From the NCBI GenBank assembly GCA_009783465.1, contig WRDM01000028.1, forward strand, positions 1 to 35,803: DNA of 35,803 bases, written 5' to 3'. The notes beneath the pieces are model-generated. The model saw nothing but the letters and a program-made list of their open reading frames with translations, was not told the origin of the DNA and searched no databases. Below are positions 1 through 9,521 of the stretch, piece after piece. A program made the translations under genes and the position numbers. The number at the start of each line of letters is the position of its first letter. Position 1 is the stretch's first letter. The stretch is from Phycisphaerae bacterium. Lineage in GTDB: Bacteria; Planctomycetota; Phycisphaerae; SM23-33.

Positions 1-1329
1 TGGCCGAACCTGGCGTGGGACTGCACCATCGCCGGCAAGCGGACGGCCGTGGACACGGTGGAGTATCTCTACACCGGCGACGTCAGCCAGCCGCTGCCGC
101 AGCGGTTCGTCAACGCCCGCTTTGAAGCCTACGGCGACGTCTCTCGCCGCATGGGCTTGCAGGACACCATCGCCACCGTCTGCGTCGACGCGCCGCACTG
201 GACGATCAGGCCGTCGGGCGGACCCGAGAAATTCGCCGAAGTCTACCCGCCCAAGATTGCCAACCAGGGCATCGACGTGCTGGCGATGTATCACGACATC
301 TGGCACGCCGTGCCGATCATCACCGACGACGCGTACCGCTTCGACGAAAATCACGATACCAACCCGCAGCTCAAGGCCATGAATGCCGAAATCAAGCGGC
401 AAGGCTACTACCCGGGTTTCTGGTTCCGCCCTGACTTCGTCCAGACCTCCGTGCCGGCCGCGCTGAGCGACACGATTCCCACCGCCGAGACGTATTACGG
501 CTTCAACGGCTGTCATTACCCTGATGCCGTGCCGCTGCTGAAGGAACGGGGCCTGCCGCTCTTCCGCGAAAACCCCGACTGGGTGCGTGTGCGCCGCGAC
601 GGCTCGATGCCGTTCAACACACCCTACCAGTGGATACCGATGAGCCTGGCCACCGGCTGGTTCGACCGCGTCGTTTGGCCGTCGCAGTGGATGAGCGCGA
701 AGCTGGGCTTCGAACGTGTGCTGGTCGACGGCGGATTCGGCGGCATGCAGGGCGTCGATTACGCGCCGAAACACCAAGGCCGAACAGACACGGCCGTGCC
801 CGCCCAGCCGTACTGGTGGCGCATGTGGCGCTGCATGGAGCACGTGGGCATCAAGGTGTACGGCGAATGCACGATGGGCTGGAAGGGCGCCAACGTGGTG
901 GTCGGCGGCGAGGGGGACGAGCATTACCTGTGGCTGTTCCAGATGGGCTGGTACATCGGCCACCGCAGCCGGACGGTGCTGGGCGACGCCGAACGGACAC
1001 ACAAGATTTTCCAGTTGTACAACGGCGTGAATTTCATACGCAGACCGGACCTCGCAGCCGTGCGCCGCTACGCGTTGGAGTTCAACAGGAAAAACCGCGC
1101 CCCGGACTGGATCGAGTTCAAGGACCTTCGCCAACTGGATGAGGAGATCGAATACGACGGCGAGATCGGCGAAAGCCCCACCGCCTCCAACGTCACGCGG
1201 ACGACAGACGAAAAAACCGTCAAGATCAAGGTCCGCCCATGGGTCTGGGGCGACGTGGTCTGGCACTACAACGACGGCACCAGCGTGGTCTATCCGGCGT
1301 TCGACAAGATCAAATGGGACGCAGAGTAG
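1..1329 (+). CDS. TIM-barrel glycoside hydrolase, C-terminal part (5' end outside window)
   Basis: The frame is open from base 1, so the gene begins before the window; the first in-frame GTG at 49 is preceded by protein-like sequence (WPNLAWDCTIAGK) and is not taken as the start. About 442 residues are visible. The middle part reads like a (beta/alpha)8 barrel of the alpha-galactosidase-like kind: aromatic strand ends such as GYYPGFWFRPDF, then LVDGGFGG, where the Asp is a candidate nucleophile, and further on YGECTMGW, where the Glu is a candidate acid/base. The tail (VWGDVVWHYNDGTSVVYP) looks like a short beta-rich end domain. I cannot assign a GH family; GH-D clan-like or another retaining TIM-barrel family is possible. 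A second large glycoside hydrolase lies at 12176-14431. The substrate is unknown and probably a plant or algal glycan. Confidence 0.6.
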   Translation, partial: WPNLAWDCTIAGKRTAVDTVEYLYTGDVSQPLPQRFVNARFEAYGDVSRRMGLQDTIATVCVDAPHWTIRPSGGPEKFAEVYPPKIANQGIDVLAMYHDIWHAVPIITDDAYRFDENHDTNPQLKAMNAEIKRQGYYPGFWFRPDFVQTSVPAALSDTIPTAETYYGFNGCHYPDAVPLLKERGLPLFRENPDWVRVRRDGSMPFNTPYQWIPMSLATGWFDRVVWPSQWMSAKLGFERVLVDGGFGGMQGVDYAPKHQGRTDTAVPAQPYWWRMWRCMEHVGIKVYGECTMGWKGANVVVGGEGDEHYLWLFQMGWYIGHRSRTVLGDAERTHKIFQLYNGVNFIRRPDLAAVRRYALEFNRKNRAPDWIEFKDLRQLDEEIEYDGEIGESPTASNVTRTTDEKTVKIKVRPWVWGDVVWHYNDGTSVVYPAFDKIKWDAE

Positions 1330-1805
1330 ACACCATTACAACGGACGCTGAATAACCGGCAGCAGCGGGAATAGCGGGTTGCGGATTTCGTGGTCGGTGT
1401 CGATGGCCATGACCTTGTTGCCGATCCATTTCGCCGCCAGTCGGCCGCCGCACCACGGTTCGTTCGTCACGCGTCGGCGGCTGGGAACCGGCCTTGTGGA
1501 ACGGCCTCAGCCACGTTGTGCGGCCTTGGGCATCGGTGCATTCCACGCGGACGTAGGTGGGCGAGGTCCGGCTCGGTGTATGTGGCGCAGGGCAGGCCAT
1601 CGCCGGTTACACGAAGGCTACCGCCGTAGTGCACTACGGCGTGGCGGCATCAAGGCCAAGGTCTTCGCGTTCCGATACATGACCGCCCTGCCCGGTCCGG
1701 AAACCCTGCGGCAGGAAATCATCGCAGCCCAACATGCCTTCGAATCTTAGGTGACGATGAAACGGAAGGATCATGGCTGAGCAGCCGCCTCATCTGGGCA
1801 TTCGA
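1330..1805. other. Intergenic stretch with decayed coding fragments
   Basis: No intact gene is seen. On the minus strand, about 1475-1590 reads YVRVECTDAQGRTTW in one frame, and 1336-1470 reads WCGGRLAAKWIGNKVMAID ending in TAA in another. Together they look like the C-terminal beta-domain of one enzyme split by a frameshift. On the plus strand, about 1640-1750 reads FRYMTALPGPETLRQEI ending in TAG, which also looks like a real protein end without a body. A perfect 20-bp palindrome lies at 1622-1641. The stretch appears to be a scar where several genes were truncated. Confidence 0.4.
1622..1641. repeat. Perfect 20-bp palindrome
   Basis: The sequence CGCCGTAGTGCACTACGGCG equals its own reverse complement. 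It lies between two decayed coding fragments, away from any intact gene start. It could be a protein-binding site, a remnant of a repeat end, or a recombination scar. Confidence 0.5.
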
Positions 1806-2528
1806 TTAGTCGGCGTCCGACCGAATGTCATCACGGGGCAGGAATTGCCACTCGTCGGCGTTGGCCAGTTGCTCATGCGCCATGGGCCCGAACGCCGCGA
1901 TTGTCTCGCCCAGCGCGTGACGGACCTGCTCGTCCGAAGGGCACAACTGCCAGAACGGCCAATCAGGCCCTTTCACCTTTAGCGTCCGACTCGCCGCATC
2001 CAGCCAGACAACCGTCCCCGTGTGCGGCCGTAACTCCAACGCGCATTTCCACGTTCCCTGGTCAAGTTTCCAAAGACATACGGGTTGCTTGTCTACCTCG
2101 GAAATCTTACGGAACAACTGGGCGATAAACTTTTCCACAAATTCAGCGGCAAGTGCCGGTTTGTTCTTGCACCGATCCCAGGCAAGATTTTGCTGATCCT
2201 CCGGCACATAAAGCAATTGGGGGCGATTTCCTTCAATGCGTCCAAGCACTCCCAAATTGTGATCGTTCTCATCGACACGAGAAAGCGTCACGCCCATGAA
2301 AGGTTTTTGACAACGCCCCTTCTCGTCGCGGAAATGAGGCCACTCATTCGCCTGAATGTATGGGCTTCCGCACGCCTGGGGGGAAACCATCAGGACGCCA
2401 ACGACTGCCCGTGCGATGGCTTCTTGTATGGTGGCATGGTCGTCTTCGCCGGCAATAATCCCGTCCCATCCCTGTCGCCGCCGAAAAAGCCAGAAACGGA
2501 TGTGGCGGGCCTTTTCATCCTTCCATCC
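1806..2528 (-). pseudogene. TIR-domain protein, truncated at the 5' end
   Basis: The minus-strand frame is open from 2528 down to the stop at 1806, with a TGA at 2529-2531 just upstream. The first ATG (2388-2390) lies inside the conserved domain, so the true N-terminus is missing. Upstream of that ATG the frame still reads protein-like: HIRFWLFRRRQGWDGIIAG, then TIQEAIARAVVGVLMVSPQA, then SPYIQANEWPHF. This is the pattern of a bacterial TIR domain: the loop before the box with acidic residues, the VGVLMVSP strand, and the following E-W. The usual first strand (FISYS or similar) is absent. TIR domains in bacteria are mostly NAD-cleaving effectors or signalling modules in defence. The C-terminal ~120 residues (WKLDQGTWKCALELRPHTG) are unrecognised. 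No start codon with a ribosome-binding site is present, so the gene is probably dead or misassembled. Confidence 0.55.
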
Positions 2529-2577
2529 TCACTGTCTCAGTCGGGGTGCTGTGACGAAGCTTTCCGATCTCGACTGA

Positions 2578-3264
2578 TCACCGCGAACGGCATGTTGGGC
2601 ATTGGGGGTGTCGTCGTACCGTGAGATGGCGGAAGGTCATGGTGGCGAGGTTGATCGTCAGCAGGCGGTTTGTGAGGAGGTCGCCGTGGCCGAGGAGGTA
2701 TTTGATTGCCTCTGCCGCCTGGAGGGTGCCGAGCAGGCCGGACGTGACGCCGAGGATGCCGGGCGTGGCACCGAGAGCATTGAGGCCAGTGGCGGCGTTA
2801 AGGATGGAGGTGCCGTCGAGAGGGCCTGTGTCGGTTGGTTTCACGATTTCGATGCTCTTGACGTTCTCGGCGTTCTTGATGTTCTCAGTGTTCTCTGTGG
2901 CGTGAGCGGCGAAGTCGCATTTGTTGTGGTGGCCGAAGGCGCAGTCGTAGCAGGCGGTGTGATATGGGAGGATGGTCATGGCCATGCCGGTGAGGCGGTG
3001 GACGCCGGCGAAGATGTAGGGGGTTTGGGTGGCGTGGGCGGCGCGGTTGATCAGTTGGCGGGACTGGTGGCTGTCGGTGGCGTCGATGGCGAAATCGTAG
3101 TCGTAGTCGGTGAGCAGGGATGTTAACGTTTCGGCGGTGACTTGGTGTGTGTGGGGTGTGATGATTATATCCGGGTTCAGGGCGTGGAGTTTGGCGGTGG
3201 CGGAGTGTGTCTTGGGCGTGCCGATGTCGGCTGCTGGATGAGGTGCCGCCGAACCGTTTTTCAT
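2578..3264 (-). pseudogene. MoeB/ThiF (E1-like) adenylyltransferase lacking its N-terminus
   Basis: The visible part matches the C-terminal two thirds of a ThiF/MoeB-family protein: IGTPKTHSATAKLHALNP, then FAIDATDSHQSRQLINRAA, the zinc-knuckle half CYDCAF, the helix GVTSGLLGTLQAAEAIKYL, and the second zinc pair CPTC at the very end. Such enzymes adenylate the C-terminal Gly-Gly of sulfur carriers or ubiquitin-like proteins. The ATP-binding GxGxxG region and the Arg finger that should precede IGTPK are missing. Homology stops at about 3225, and the DNA beyond encodes the end of a different gene on the other strand. The ATG at 3262-3264 therefore lies in unrelated sequence. A low-complexity insert (NTENIKNAENVKSIEIV) sits between the zinc knuckles and the last helix. 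It cannot be catalytic without the missing domain. Confidence 0.6.
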
Positions 3265-3335
3265 CGGTGAGGCATGATTTTACGCGCCAGTTGCTGGCGG
3301 AGAACCGGCGTCGCCTGCTTGAGGAAGAGCTATGA
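3228..3335 (+). pseudogene. Severed C-terminus of an unknown gene, coupled to the HIRAN gene
   Basis: On the plus strand, the frame ending in TGA at 3333-3335 reads RLLDEVPPNRF, SSVRHDFTRQ, LLAENRRRLLEEEL, a well-behaved helical protein end. The stop overlaps the ATG of the HIRAN gene (ATGA), the usual sign of translational coupling, and AGGAAGAG just before it makes a good ribosome-binding site. Upstream of about 3228 this frame runs into antisense of the MoeB-like gene and loses protein character, so only the last ~35 codons remain. Family unknown. Confidence 0.4.
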
Positions 3336-3968
3336 CCAGTCAATCCATTTTTATCGCTTGTCGCGGCGGTGGCTGACCGCGATGGCCAGTGGAGCCCCGT
3401 CGGTCGGCTGGACCGCGAACCGGACGGCGGCTGCCGTTTCGTCTACACCCGCGGCGCCAAAACGCTGCCGGACTTTTCGCCTTTTCCGGGCATGGATAAC
3501 CTGGACACGGAATATCTGTCGGACAGTTTGTTTCCGCTTTTCGCCAACCGGCTGCTGGTCAAATCCCGCCCGGAGTACGAGGCTTTCCTGACATGGGGCG
3601 GTTTCGACCCCAACAATCCGCCCGACCCCATCGCCTTGCTGGGCGTGACCGGAGGCCGTCGTACCACCGACTCACTGGAACTCTTCATCTGCCCGCAGCC
3701 CGACGCCAACGGATGCTTCGTCAGCAAATTCTTCCTCCACGGCGTCCGCTGGATGCCCACGGCGGCCATCGAGCGGCTGAACACACTCAACGTCGGCGAG
3801 CCCCTGGGCCTGATGGTCGACATTCAAAATCGCTACGACCTCAACGCGGTCATGGTACGAACCTGCGATGACATGCCCGACCGTTTCATGCTCGGTTATC
3901 CGGTTATCACGAAAGAAGAGTCCACCATGCGTATGACTGACAAGCCCAGTTTTCGCGAAGTCGAATGA
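3332..3968 (+). pseudogene. HIRAN-domain protein with a one-base frameshift near its start
   Basis: The main frame (from a GTG at 3369) gives 199 residues: GRLDREPDGGCRFVYTRGA, then FSPFPGMDNLD, FANRLLVKSRPEY, DSLELFICPQPDANG, and a HIRAN domain over the last ~75 residues (KFFLHGVRWMPTAAIERL, VDIQNRYDLNAVMVRT, FMLGYP). HIRAN domains bind 3'-OH ends of single-stranded DNA in the HLTF family and occur alone in many bacteria. The likely original start is the ATG at 3332, with AGGAAGAG before it. From there the frame reads MTSQSIF and then runs off after a run of five T at 3348-3352. With a sixth T it would read on as MTSQSIFLSLVAAVADRDGQ into the main frame. This is either a real homopolymer slip or a consensus error. 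Restarting at GTG 3369 could still give a nearly complete protein. Confidence 0.6.
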
Positions 3969-4011
3969 ACGACATGCCTGCAACGTCACTACCGTGTCGA
4001 AGAAATGGCCG

Positions 4012-5358
<1,347 letters not shown>

Positions 5359-5360
5359 TC

Positions 5361-5825
5361 TTACGCGACTTTCGCGTTCAATGCCGTTTCGACGTACAGC
5401 GCCATGTGCACCTGGCCGCCGTCAAGGTACAGGCGGGTTTGGCCGTCGACGGGGACGTCCGGCGACGTCGGCGAGGCCGGGATGACCGGCGCCTGCACGT
5501 CGAAGACGTCGTACCGGTTGTACAGCAGCGGCAGCAGGTTGCCGCAGATGACGTTGAGGACTTCCTTCAGCGCGTCGCGCTGCTGGTCGTCGCTGGCGGC
5601 CTGGTCGTCGGCGAAGCCGAGCATGTTCGTCCCCAGCGCCGGCAGCATCGTGTCGGAGACCGTCAGCACCAGCCGGCCATGGATGGGTCCGCGGAAGCTC
5701 ACCTCCGCCGTCACCGGCGGGCCGGCGGGCGAGTCCTGTTCATGCACCGAGTACATGAACGCGAGGGTCTCGAACGTCTCCTGCGCGACGGAGTTCAACA
5801 GTTGCTGAGTATGCGGATCGCTCAT
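5361..5825 (-). CDS. cheX: CheX-like chemotaxis phosphatase
   Basis: The start is the ATG at 5823-5825, which overlaps the cheY stop (ATGA); longer readings into cheD/cheY are antisense-free but out of register with known proteins. The 154 residues match the CheX/CheC fold: FRGPIHGRLVLTVSDTMLPAL, then EVLNVICGNLLPLLY. The latter has the spacing of the helix that carries the E-x2-N phosphatase motif (E and N of EVLN). CheX dephosphorylates CheY-P. The end of the frame (VETALNAKVA) is immediately followed by the repeat element at 5181-5358. There is no separate CheC in the cluster, so this is probably the only CheY phosphatase encoded here. Confidence 0.8.
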   Translation of the reverse strand: MSDPHTQQLLNSVAQETFETLAFMYSVHEQDSPAGPPVTAEVSFRGPIHGRLVLTVSDTMLPALGTNMLGFADDQAASDDQQRDALKEVLNVICGNLLPLLYNRYDVFDVQAPVIPASPTSPDVPVDGQTRLYLDGGQVHMALYVETALNAKVA

Positions 5826-6202
5826 TGCTGCACCCCCATCAGTTCGGTCAGCACGTCGCGGATGGACTCGGGCGTGAACGGTTTGTGAATGAACCGGACG
5901 CCCTGGTGCATCAGGCTGCCGATGCGGGTCATGCTGCCTTCGGTCGAGATGACCACGATCGGCAGGTTCGCCCACGCGGGATTGGCCCGGACAGCGGTGA
6001 TCATGTCCTCGCCGTTCATCACGGGCATGTTGATGTCGACAAACAGCAGGTCGATCCACTGTGTCTCCATGACGGCGAGGCCTTCCTGTCCGTTGGCGGC
6101 CTGCAAGATGTCGCCGATGGCCAGGTCGGTCAGTCTCAGGGTTTTCATGATCACCGACCGCGCCACGGCGCTGTCGTCCACTACCAGAATGTTCACTGCC
6201 AT
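5822..6202 (-). CDS. cheY: CheY-like single-domain response regulator
   Basis: The 126 residues form one receiver domain: acidic pair D9/D10 in VVDDSAVARS, phospho-acceptor D56 in FVDINMPVMNG, S86/T87 at the switch position and K107 in HKPF. It would take phosphate from CheA and act on the motor. It overlaps cheX by four bases and follows cheD by nine bases, so it sits in a tight translational unit cheR-cheD-cheY-cheX. No output domain is present. Confidence 0.92.
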   Translation of the reverse strand: MAVNILVVDDSAVARSVIMKTLRLTDLAIGDILQAANGQEGLAVMETQWIDLLFVDINMPVMNGEDMITAVRANPAWANLPIVVISTEGSMTRIGSLMHQGVRFIHKPFTPESIRDVLTELMGVQQ

Positions 6203-6211
6203 GTTTGTCTC

Positions 6212-6712
6212 CTACAACTCTTTCTCGACTCCACACATATTGAGCCACACCCGTCCGGTGCTGATGTCCAGGTACATTGTCCGCGGCTCGGTGCCGCCGA
6301 TGTCTTCGCCCGCGATGAAAATGCCGTTCTGCCAAAACAGTTTGCGGAGCGTGAGGTAGTTTCGCTTGCCGATGGCGAAGCGGTCCTCGCCGCCGCTCTG
6401 CACGCACGCGCCGCCGGCGACTTTGACGACCAGCCGGCTCTTGACGGCCCCGCAGGCGATCAGCCCGCGGAAGAATTCCGGCACGCCGCAGTCGACGAAC
6501 AGGAACGGCTGCTTGCGGGCCTTCTCGGGGTTGATCGTCGACGCCGGCAGCATCACGTGCAGCAGTCCGCCGATGTTCGTCTGCGGATCGTAGGCGGTGA
6601 TGCCAAGACAACTGCCCAGGGCATGCGTCACCAACACGTCGCCGGGCGTCGCGGCGATCTTCATGTCGCCGACGCCTACCGTATGTCGTATGCTTTCGCC
6701 TACTCGTGTCAT
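6212..6712 (-). CDS. cheD: CheD, chemoreceptor glutamine deamidase
   Basis: CheD deamidates specific Gln residues of chemoreceptors and, in other bacteria, also regulates the CheC phosphatase. The 166 residues carry the hallmark catalytic Cys and His: C35 in ALGSCLGITAYD and H52 in GGLLHVMLP. The family motifs FVDCGVPEFF and IGKRNYLTLR follow. The start overlaps the cheR stop by four bases. Length is normal for CheD. Confidence 0.95.
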   Translation of the reverse strand: MTRVGESIRHTVGVGDMKIAATPGDVLVTHALGSCLGITAYDPQTNIGGLLHVMLPASTINPEKARKQPFLFVDCGVPEFFRGLIACGAVKSRLVVKVAGGACVQSGGEDRFAIGKRNYLTLRKLFWQNGIFIAGEDIGGTEPRTMYLDISTGRVWLNMCGVEKEL

Positions 6713-7545
6713 TTCTGATACACCGCCGGTCGAACGTATTGGAACGCCTGCGCGATGCCCGTCAAGCTTTCGCTATGCCCGATCATCAGCAGGCATCCCG
6801 GCGCTAACAGGTCGTAAAAATTTCGCACCAGGGTTTCCTGCGTGGGTTTGTCGAAATAAATCATCACGTTGCGGCAGAAGATGAAATCGAAAGGCCCTTT
6901 CATCGGCCAACGTTCCATCAGATTCAGCCGGGCGAACGTCACCTTCGACCGCACCTCATCGCACACGCGGAACGTTTGCCCGTCGTCGTCGTTGGGCGTG
7001 AAATACTTTTGCGCCAGCGCCGCGGGAACCTGCCCGACGCGGCTGGCGTCGTACATGCCCTCGCGGGCCTGCGCCAGCACGCGCGTCGAAAGATCCGTCG
7101 CCAGAATGCGGACGTCCCAGCTCCGCAGCTCGGGAAAATGCTCCGCCAGCAGCATCGCCAGCGAGTACGGCTCCTCGCCGGTGGAACAGCCTGCCGACCA
7201 CAGCCGCAGCTTGCCCTGGGGTCTCCGATGCTCGATCAGCCTCGGAATCGCCACCGTCCGCAGGTACTCGAAATGGGCCGTCTCACGAAAGAAAAACGTC
7301 AGATTCGTCGACAGCGAATCGAGCATGCTCGTCAGCTCGTTGCCGCTGGAGTCGTCACGGATGACCTGAATGTACTCGTCAAACGTGGTCAGTCCCAGCA
7401 GCCGGATTCGCTTGGCCAACCGGGCCTTGACCAACTCGCGCTTGCCGTCGTGCAGGTCGATGCCGCAGATCGACTTCACGAGCGCGCTGATGGCCTTGAA
7501 CTGGGCCTCGGTCAGCGGAGTTGTATCGGTCAGGGTCGCCGTCAT
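6709..7545 (-). CDS. cheR: CheR, chemoreceptor methyltransferase
   Basis: CheR methylates receptor Glu residues with S-adenosylmethionine. The 278 residues have the N-terminal helical domain (LTEAQFKAISALVKSICGI) and the Rossmann methyltransferase domain: the SAM loop LWSAGCSTGEEPYSLAMLL and the conserved FDFIFCRNVMIYF. No C-terminal NWETF-binding or TPR extension is seen. It starts 70 bp after the chemoreceptor gene and overlaps cheD by four bases. Confidence 0.96.
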   Translation of the reverse strand: MTATLTDTTPLTEAQFKAISALVKSICGIDLHDGKRELVKARLAKRIRLLGLTTFDEYIQVIRDDSSGNELTSMLDSLSTNLTFFFRETAHFEYLRTVAIPRLIEHRRPQGKLRLWSAGCSTGEEPYSLAMLLAEHFPELRSWDVRILATDLSTRVLAQAREGMYDASRVGQVPAALAQKYFTPNDDDGQTFRVCDEVRSKVTFARLNLMERWPMKGPFDFIFCRNVMIYFDKPTQETLVRNFYDLLAPGCLLMIGHSESLTGIAQAFQYVRPAVYQK

Positions 7546-7615
7546 AATAGTTTATTCTTTGTCGGTTCGCCGCGTGGGGAACTTGGGTAAGAAATCCGCC
7601 GGGACGGACATCACG

Positions 7616-8836
7616 TTAAAATTTCGACAGGATCGCGTCGTCGAACGGGATGACGCTCTCAGAGTTCAGATTCAGGTCGCGTATCGGGCGAAACACTTGG
7701 CCCGTACTGGCCGACTCGGGAAAATTCGGTATCAGGGGCGATTTCGGCATGACGTCGTGGCGATGCGCCGCCGCGGCCATCGCGTCCATGCGGAACTCCG
7801 CCGACACGTCCCGGCTCATGCGACGCGCCACCTTCCGCGCCGTGCTGCCGCCGTACACCATCGACTCCAGATCCTGAACCATCTTGCGAAGCTCGTCCGC
7901 CTGGCCGGACAACTCCTCGCTCGCGCTGGCGGATTCCTCCGCGCTGGCGGCGGCCTGCTGCGTCACGTGGTCCATCTGGCTGATCGACGCCGAGATATGC
8001 TCGACGCCCTGCGACTGCTCGTGGCACGCGGCCGCGATCTCGCCAACCAGATCGTCCACCTTGCGGGAGCCCACGGCGATTTCCTGCAACGTCTGTTCGA
8101 CTTCGCGGCTGATCTGCACGCCGTTTTCGCTGCTGCGGACCGACGCCTCGATCATGTTGGCGGTGCTTCGCGCCGCCTCCGCCGACCGCTGCGCCAACGT
8201 GCGAACCTCTTCGGCCACCACGGCGAAGCCTTTGCCCGCCTCGCCGGCGCGGGCGGCTTCCACGGCCGCGTTCAAGGCCAGCAAGTTCGTCTGGAACGCG
8301 ATTTCGTCGATCGTCTTGATGATCTTGGCCGTCTGATCGCTGGAGTCCTTGATGTCGTCGATGGCGGCGGCCATGCGCTCCATGGCGGCGGAGCCTTTTT
8401 CGGCGCTGGCCTTGGCCTGGGCGGCGAGCATCTTCGCCTGCGCGGCGTTGGCGGCGTTCTGCTTGGTCATCGAATGCGTCTCTTCCACGCTGGAGGTCGT
8501 CTCCTGAAGGGCGATCGCCAACTCGCTCGCGCCGTGCGCGAGGCTTTGGCTGGACCGCGATACCTGCGACGCCGCGCCCGCCGTCTGCTGCGAGCCGCTC
8601 TCCAGCCCGTTAATGATCCGATCCAGCGGCTTCACGACGCACCGAATCGTCATCCACGCCAGCACCGCGCTCACGCCGACGCCCCCGGCCAGCACCCCGA
8701 TCATGATCCAGGCCACGTCCGTCAGCCCCGCCCAGACCATCTCCAGAATCGCCAGCAGGCACACCCCGACGCAAATCGCCAGGATAAAGGTGTACCCAAC
8801 CGTGATCTTCGCGCCTGTTCGCAAGTTCTTGAACAT
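7616..8836 (-). CDS. Methyl-accepting chemotaxis protein without periplasmic sensor domain
   Basis: The start chosen is the ATG at 8834-8836 ([10 protein letters not shown]), preceded by GAGAAG. An upstream in-frame ATG would add 46 residues encoded by a repeat element ([14 protein letters not shown]), so it is rejected. The 406 residues begin with two membrane segments (about 12-35 and 40-64) joined by only a few residues, so there is no extracytoplasmic ligand domain. No clear HAMP follows. The signalling tip is typical: [23 protein letters not shown] in part, with [10 protein letters not shown]. Such receptors usually sense membrane or cytoplasmic cues, or work with a separate sensor. The C-terminal ~60 residues are a variable tail without a CheR-docking pentapeptide. 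Confidence 0.9.
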   Translation of the reverse strand: MFKNLRTGAKITVGYTFILAICVGVCLLAILEMVWAGLTDVAWIMIGVLAGGVGVSAVLAWMTIRCVVKPLDRIINGLESGSQQTAGAASQVSRSSQSLAHGASELAIALQETTSSVEETHSMTKQNAANAAQAKMLAAQAKASAEKGSAAMERMAAAIDDIKDSSDQTAKIIKTIDEIAFQTNLLALNAAVEAARAGEAGKGFAVVAEEVRTLAQRSAEAARSTANMIEASVRSSENGVQISREVEQTLQEIAVGSRKVDDLVGEIAAACHEQSQGVEHISASISQMDHVTQQAAASAEESASASEELSGQADELRKMVQDLESMVYGGSTARKVARRMSRDVSAEFRMDAMAAAAHRHDVMPKSPLIPNFPESASTGQVFRPIRDLNLNSESVIPFDDAILSKF

Positions 8837-8855
8837 AGTTCTTCTCGTTTCGCCA

Positions 8856-9030
8856 CGTAGCATGGGCGTCTGGCCCATGAGTCCCACGGGCGTCCCGCCC
8901 GTGGCCGAGGTTGACAAAAACCTCGTCTCACAACATCGCTGCCGCACACACCAATTCCAACGCGTTACTTCCAAGGCCGCGTTGCATGGGCGAGACGCCC
9001 ATGCGACTCACGGGCAAGATGCCCGTGCTA
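8856..9030. repeat. Element with inverted ends (family R1, copy A) between cheW and mcp
   Basis: The left end CGTAGCATGGGCGTCTGGCC, followed by ...CCCATGAGTCCCACGGGCG, is mirrored at the right end by GCATGGGCGAGACGCCCATG and ACGGGCAAGATGCCCGTGCT. It is about 175 bp, with two short hairpins at each end and a less conserved core. Near-copies lie at 9522-9698 and 32429-32596. The plus strand can be read as GVSPM/TGVPPV and [17 protein letters not shown] peptides, but no gene is implied. It ends at the cheW stop codon. Confidence 0.85.
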
Positions 9031-9501
9031 CTACGCCGCGCCCAGATGCGCCATTTCCGTGCTCGTCAGCACGCGGGCGATGTCCAGCAGAATCGTCACG
9101 TTGCCGCCCGCCTTGCCGATGCCCAGAATAAACGTCGTCTCCACGTTCACGCCGAAACTCGGCGTGTCGTCAATGTCCGCCTCGGCGATGCTGAGCACCT
9201 CGCTGACCTTGTCCACCACGATGCCCATCTCCACGCCCCGAACGTCCACCACGATAATGCACGTCTCCTCGCTCGGGGGCACCTCGGGAAAATGAAACTT
9301 CAGCCGCAAATCCACCACCGGGATCACCTTGCCCCGAAGATTGATCACGCCCTTGATAAACGTCGGAATCCGAGGCACGACCGTGATGTCCTGCATGCCG
9401 ATGATCTCCCGCACGCGGAGGATCTCCAGCCCATATTCCTCGCCCGCCAGGTTGAACGTCAGATATTTTCCCGCTCGGGTTTTGTTTTCTTTCTGGTCCA
9501 T
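9031..9501 (-). CDS. cheW: CheW, chemotaxis coupling protein
   Basis: CheW bridges chemoreceptors and the CheA kinase. The 156 residues form one CheW domain: YLTFNLAGEEYGLEILRVRE, then IPTFIKGVINLRGKVIPVVD, VDVRGVEMGIVVDKVSEVL and LGIGKAGGNVTILLDI. It is flanked on both sides by copies of the same repeat element, one between it and cheA and one between it and the receptor gene. Confidence 0.96.
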   Translation of the reverse strand: MDQKENKTRAGKYLTFNLAGEEYGLEILRVREIIGMQDITVVPRIPTFIKGVINLRGKVIPVVDLRLKFHFPEVPPSEETCIIVVDVRGVEMGIVVDKVSEVLSIAEADIDDTPSFGVNVETTFILGIGKAGGNVTILLDIARVLTSTEMAHLGAA

Positions 9502-9521
9502 GTCGTCCTCACCAATTACGC

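Noticed and set aside
2562..2570. TTCCGATCT, identical to the end of a common sequencing adapter, next to a suspicious gene break
   Set aside because: Only nine bases match and the adjoining bases differ from the adapter; a nine-base match is not unlikely by chance in 36 kb. Kept only as one more reason to check reads there.
2602..3126. Gly/Val-rich plus-strand reading frame
   Set aside because: It is antisense to the MoeB-like gene, which has clear family motifs.
5361..6611. A 416-residue reading frame covering cheX plus sequence antiparallel to the cheD/cheY frames
   Set aside because: Upstream of 5825 the frame gives Arg/His-rich nonsense, while cheY and cheD are unambiguous in other frames on the same strand.
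8837..8974. Upstream start for the chemoreceptor adding 46 residues
   Set aside because: The added residues are encoded by the R1 repeat, and the ATG at 8836 has its own binding site and begins directly before the first membrane helix.
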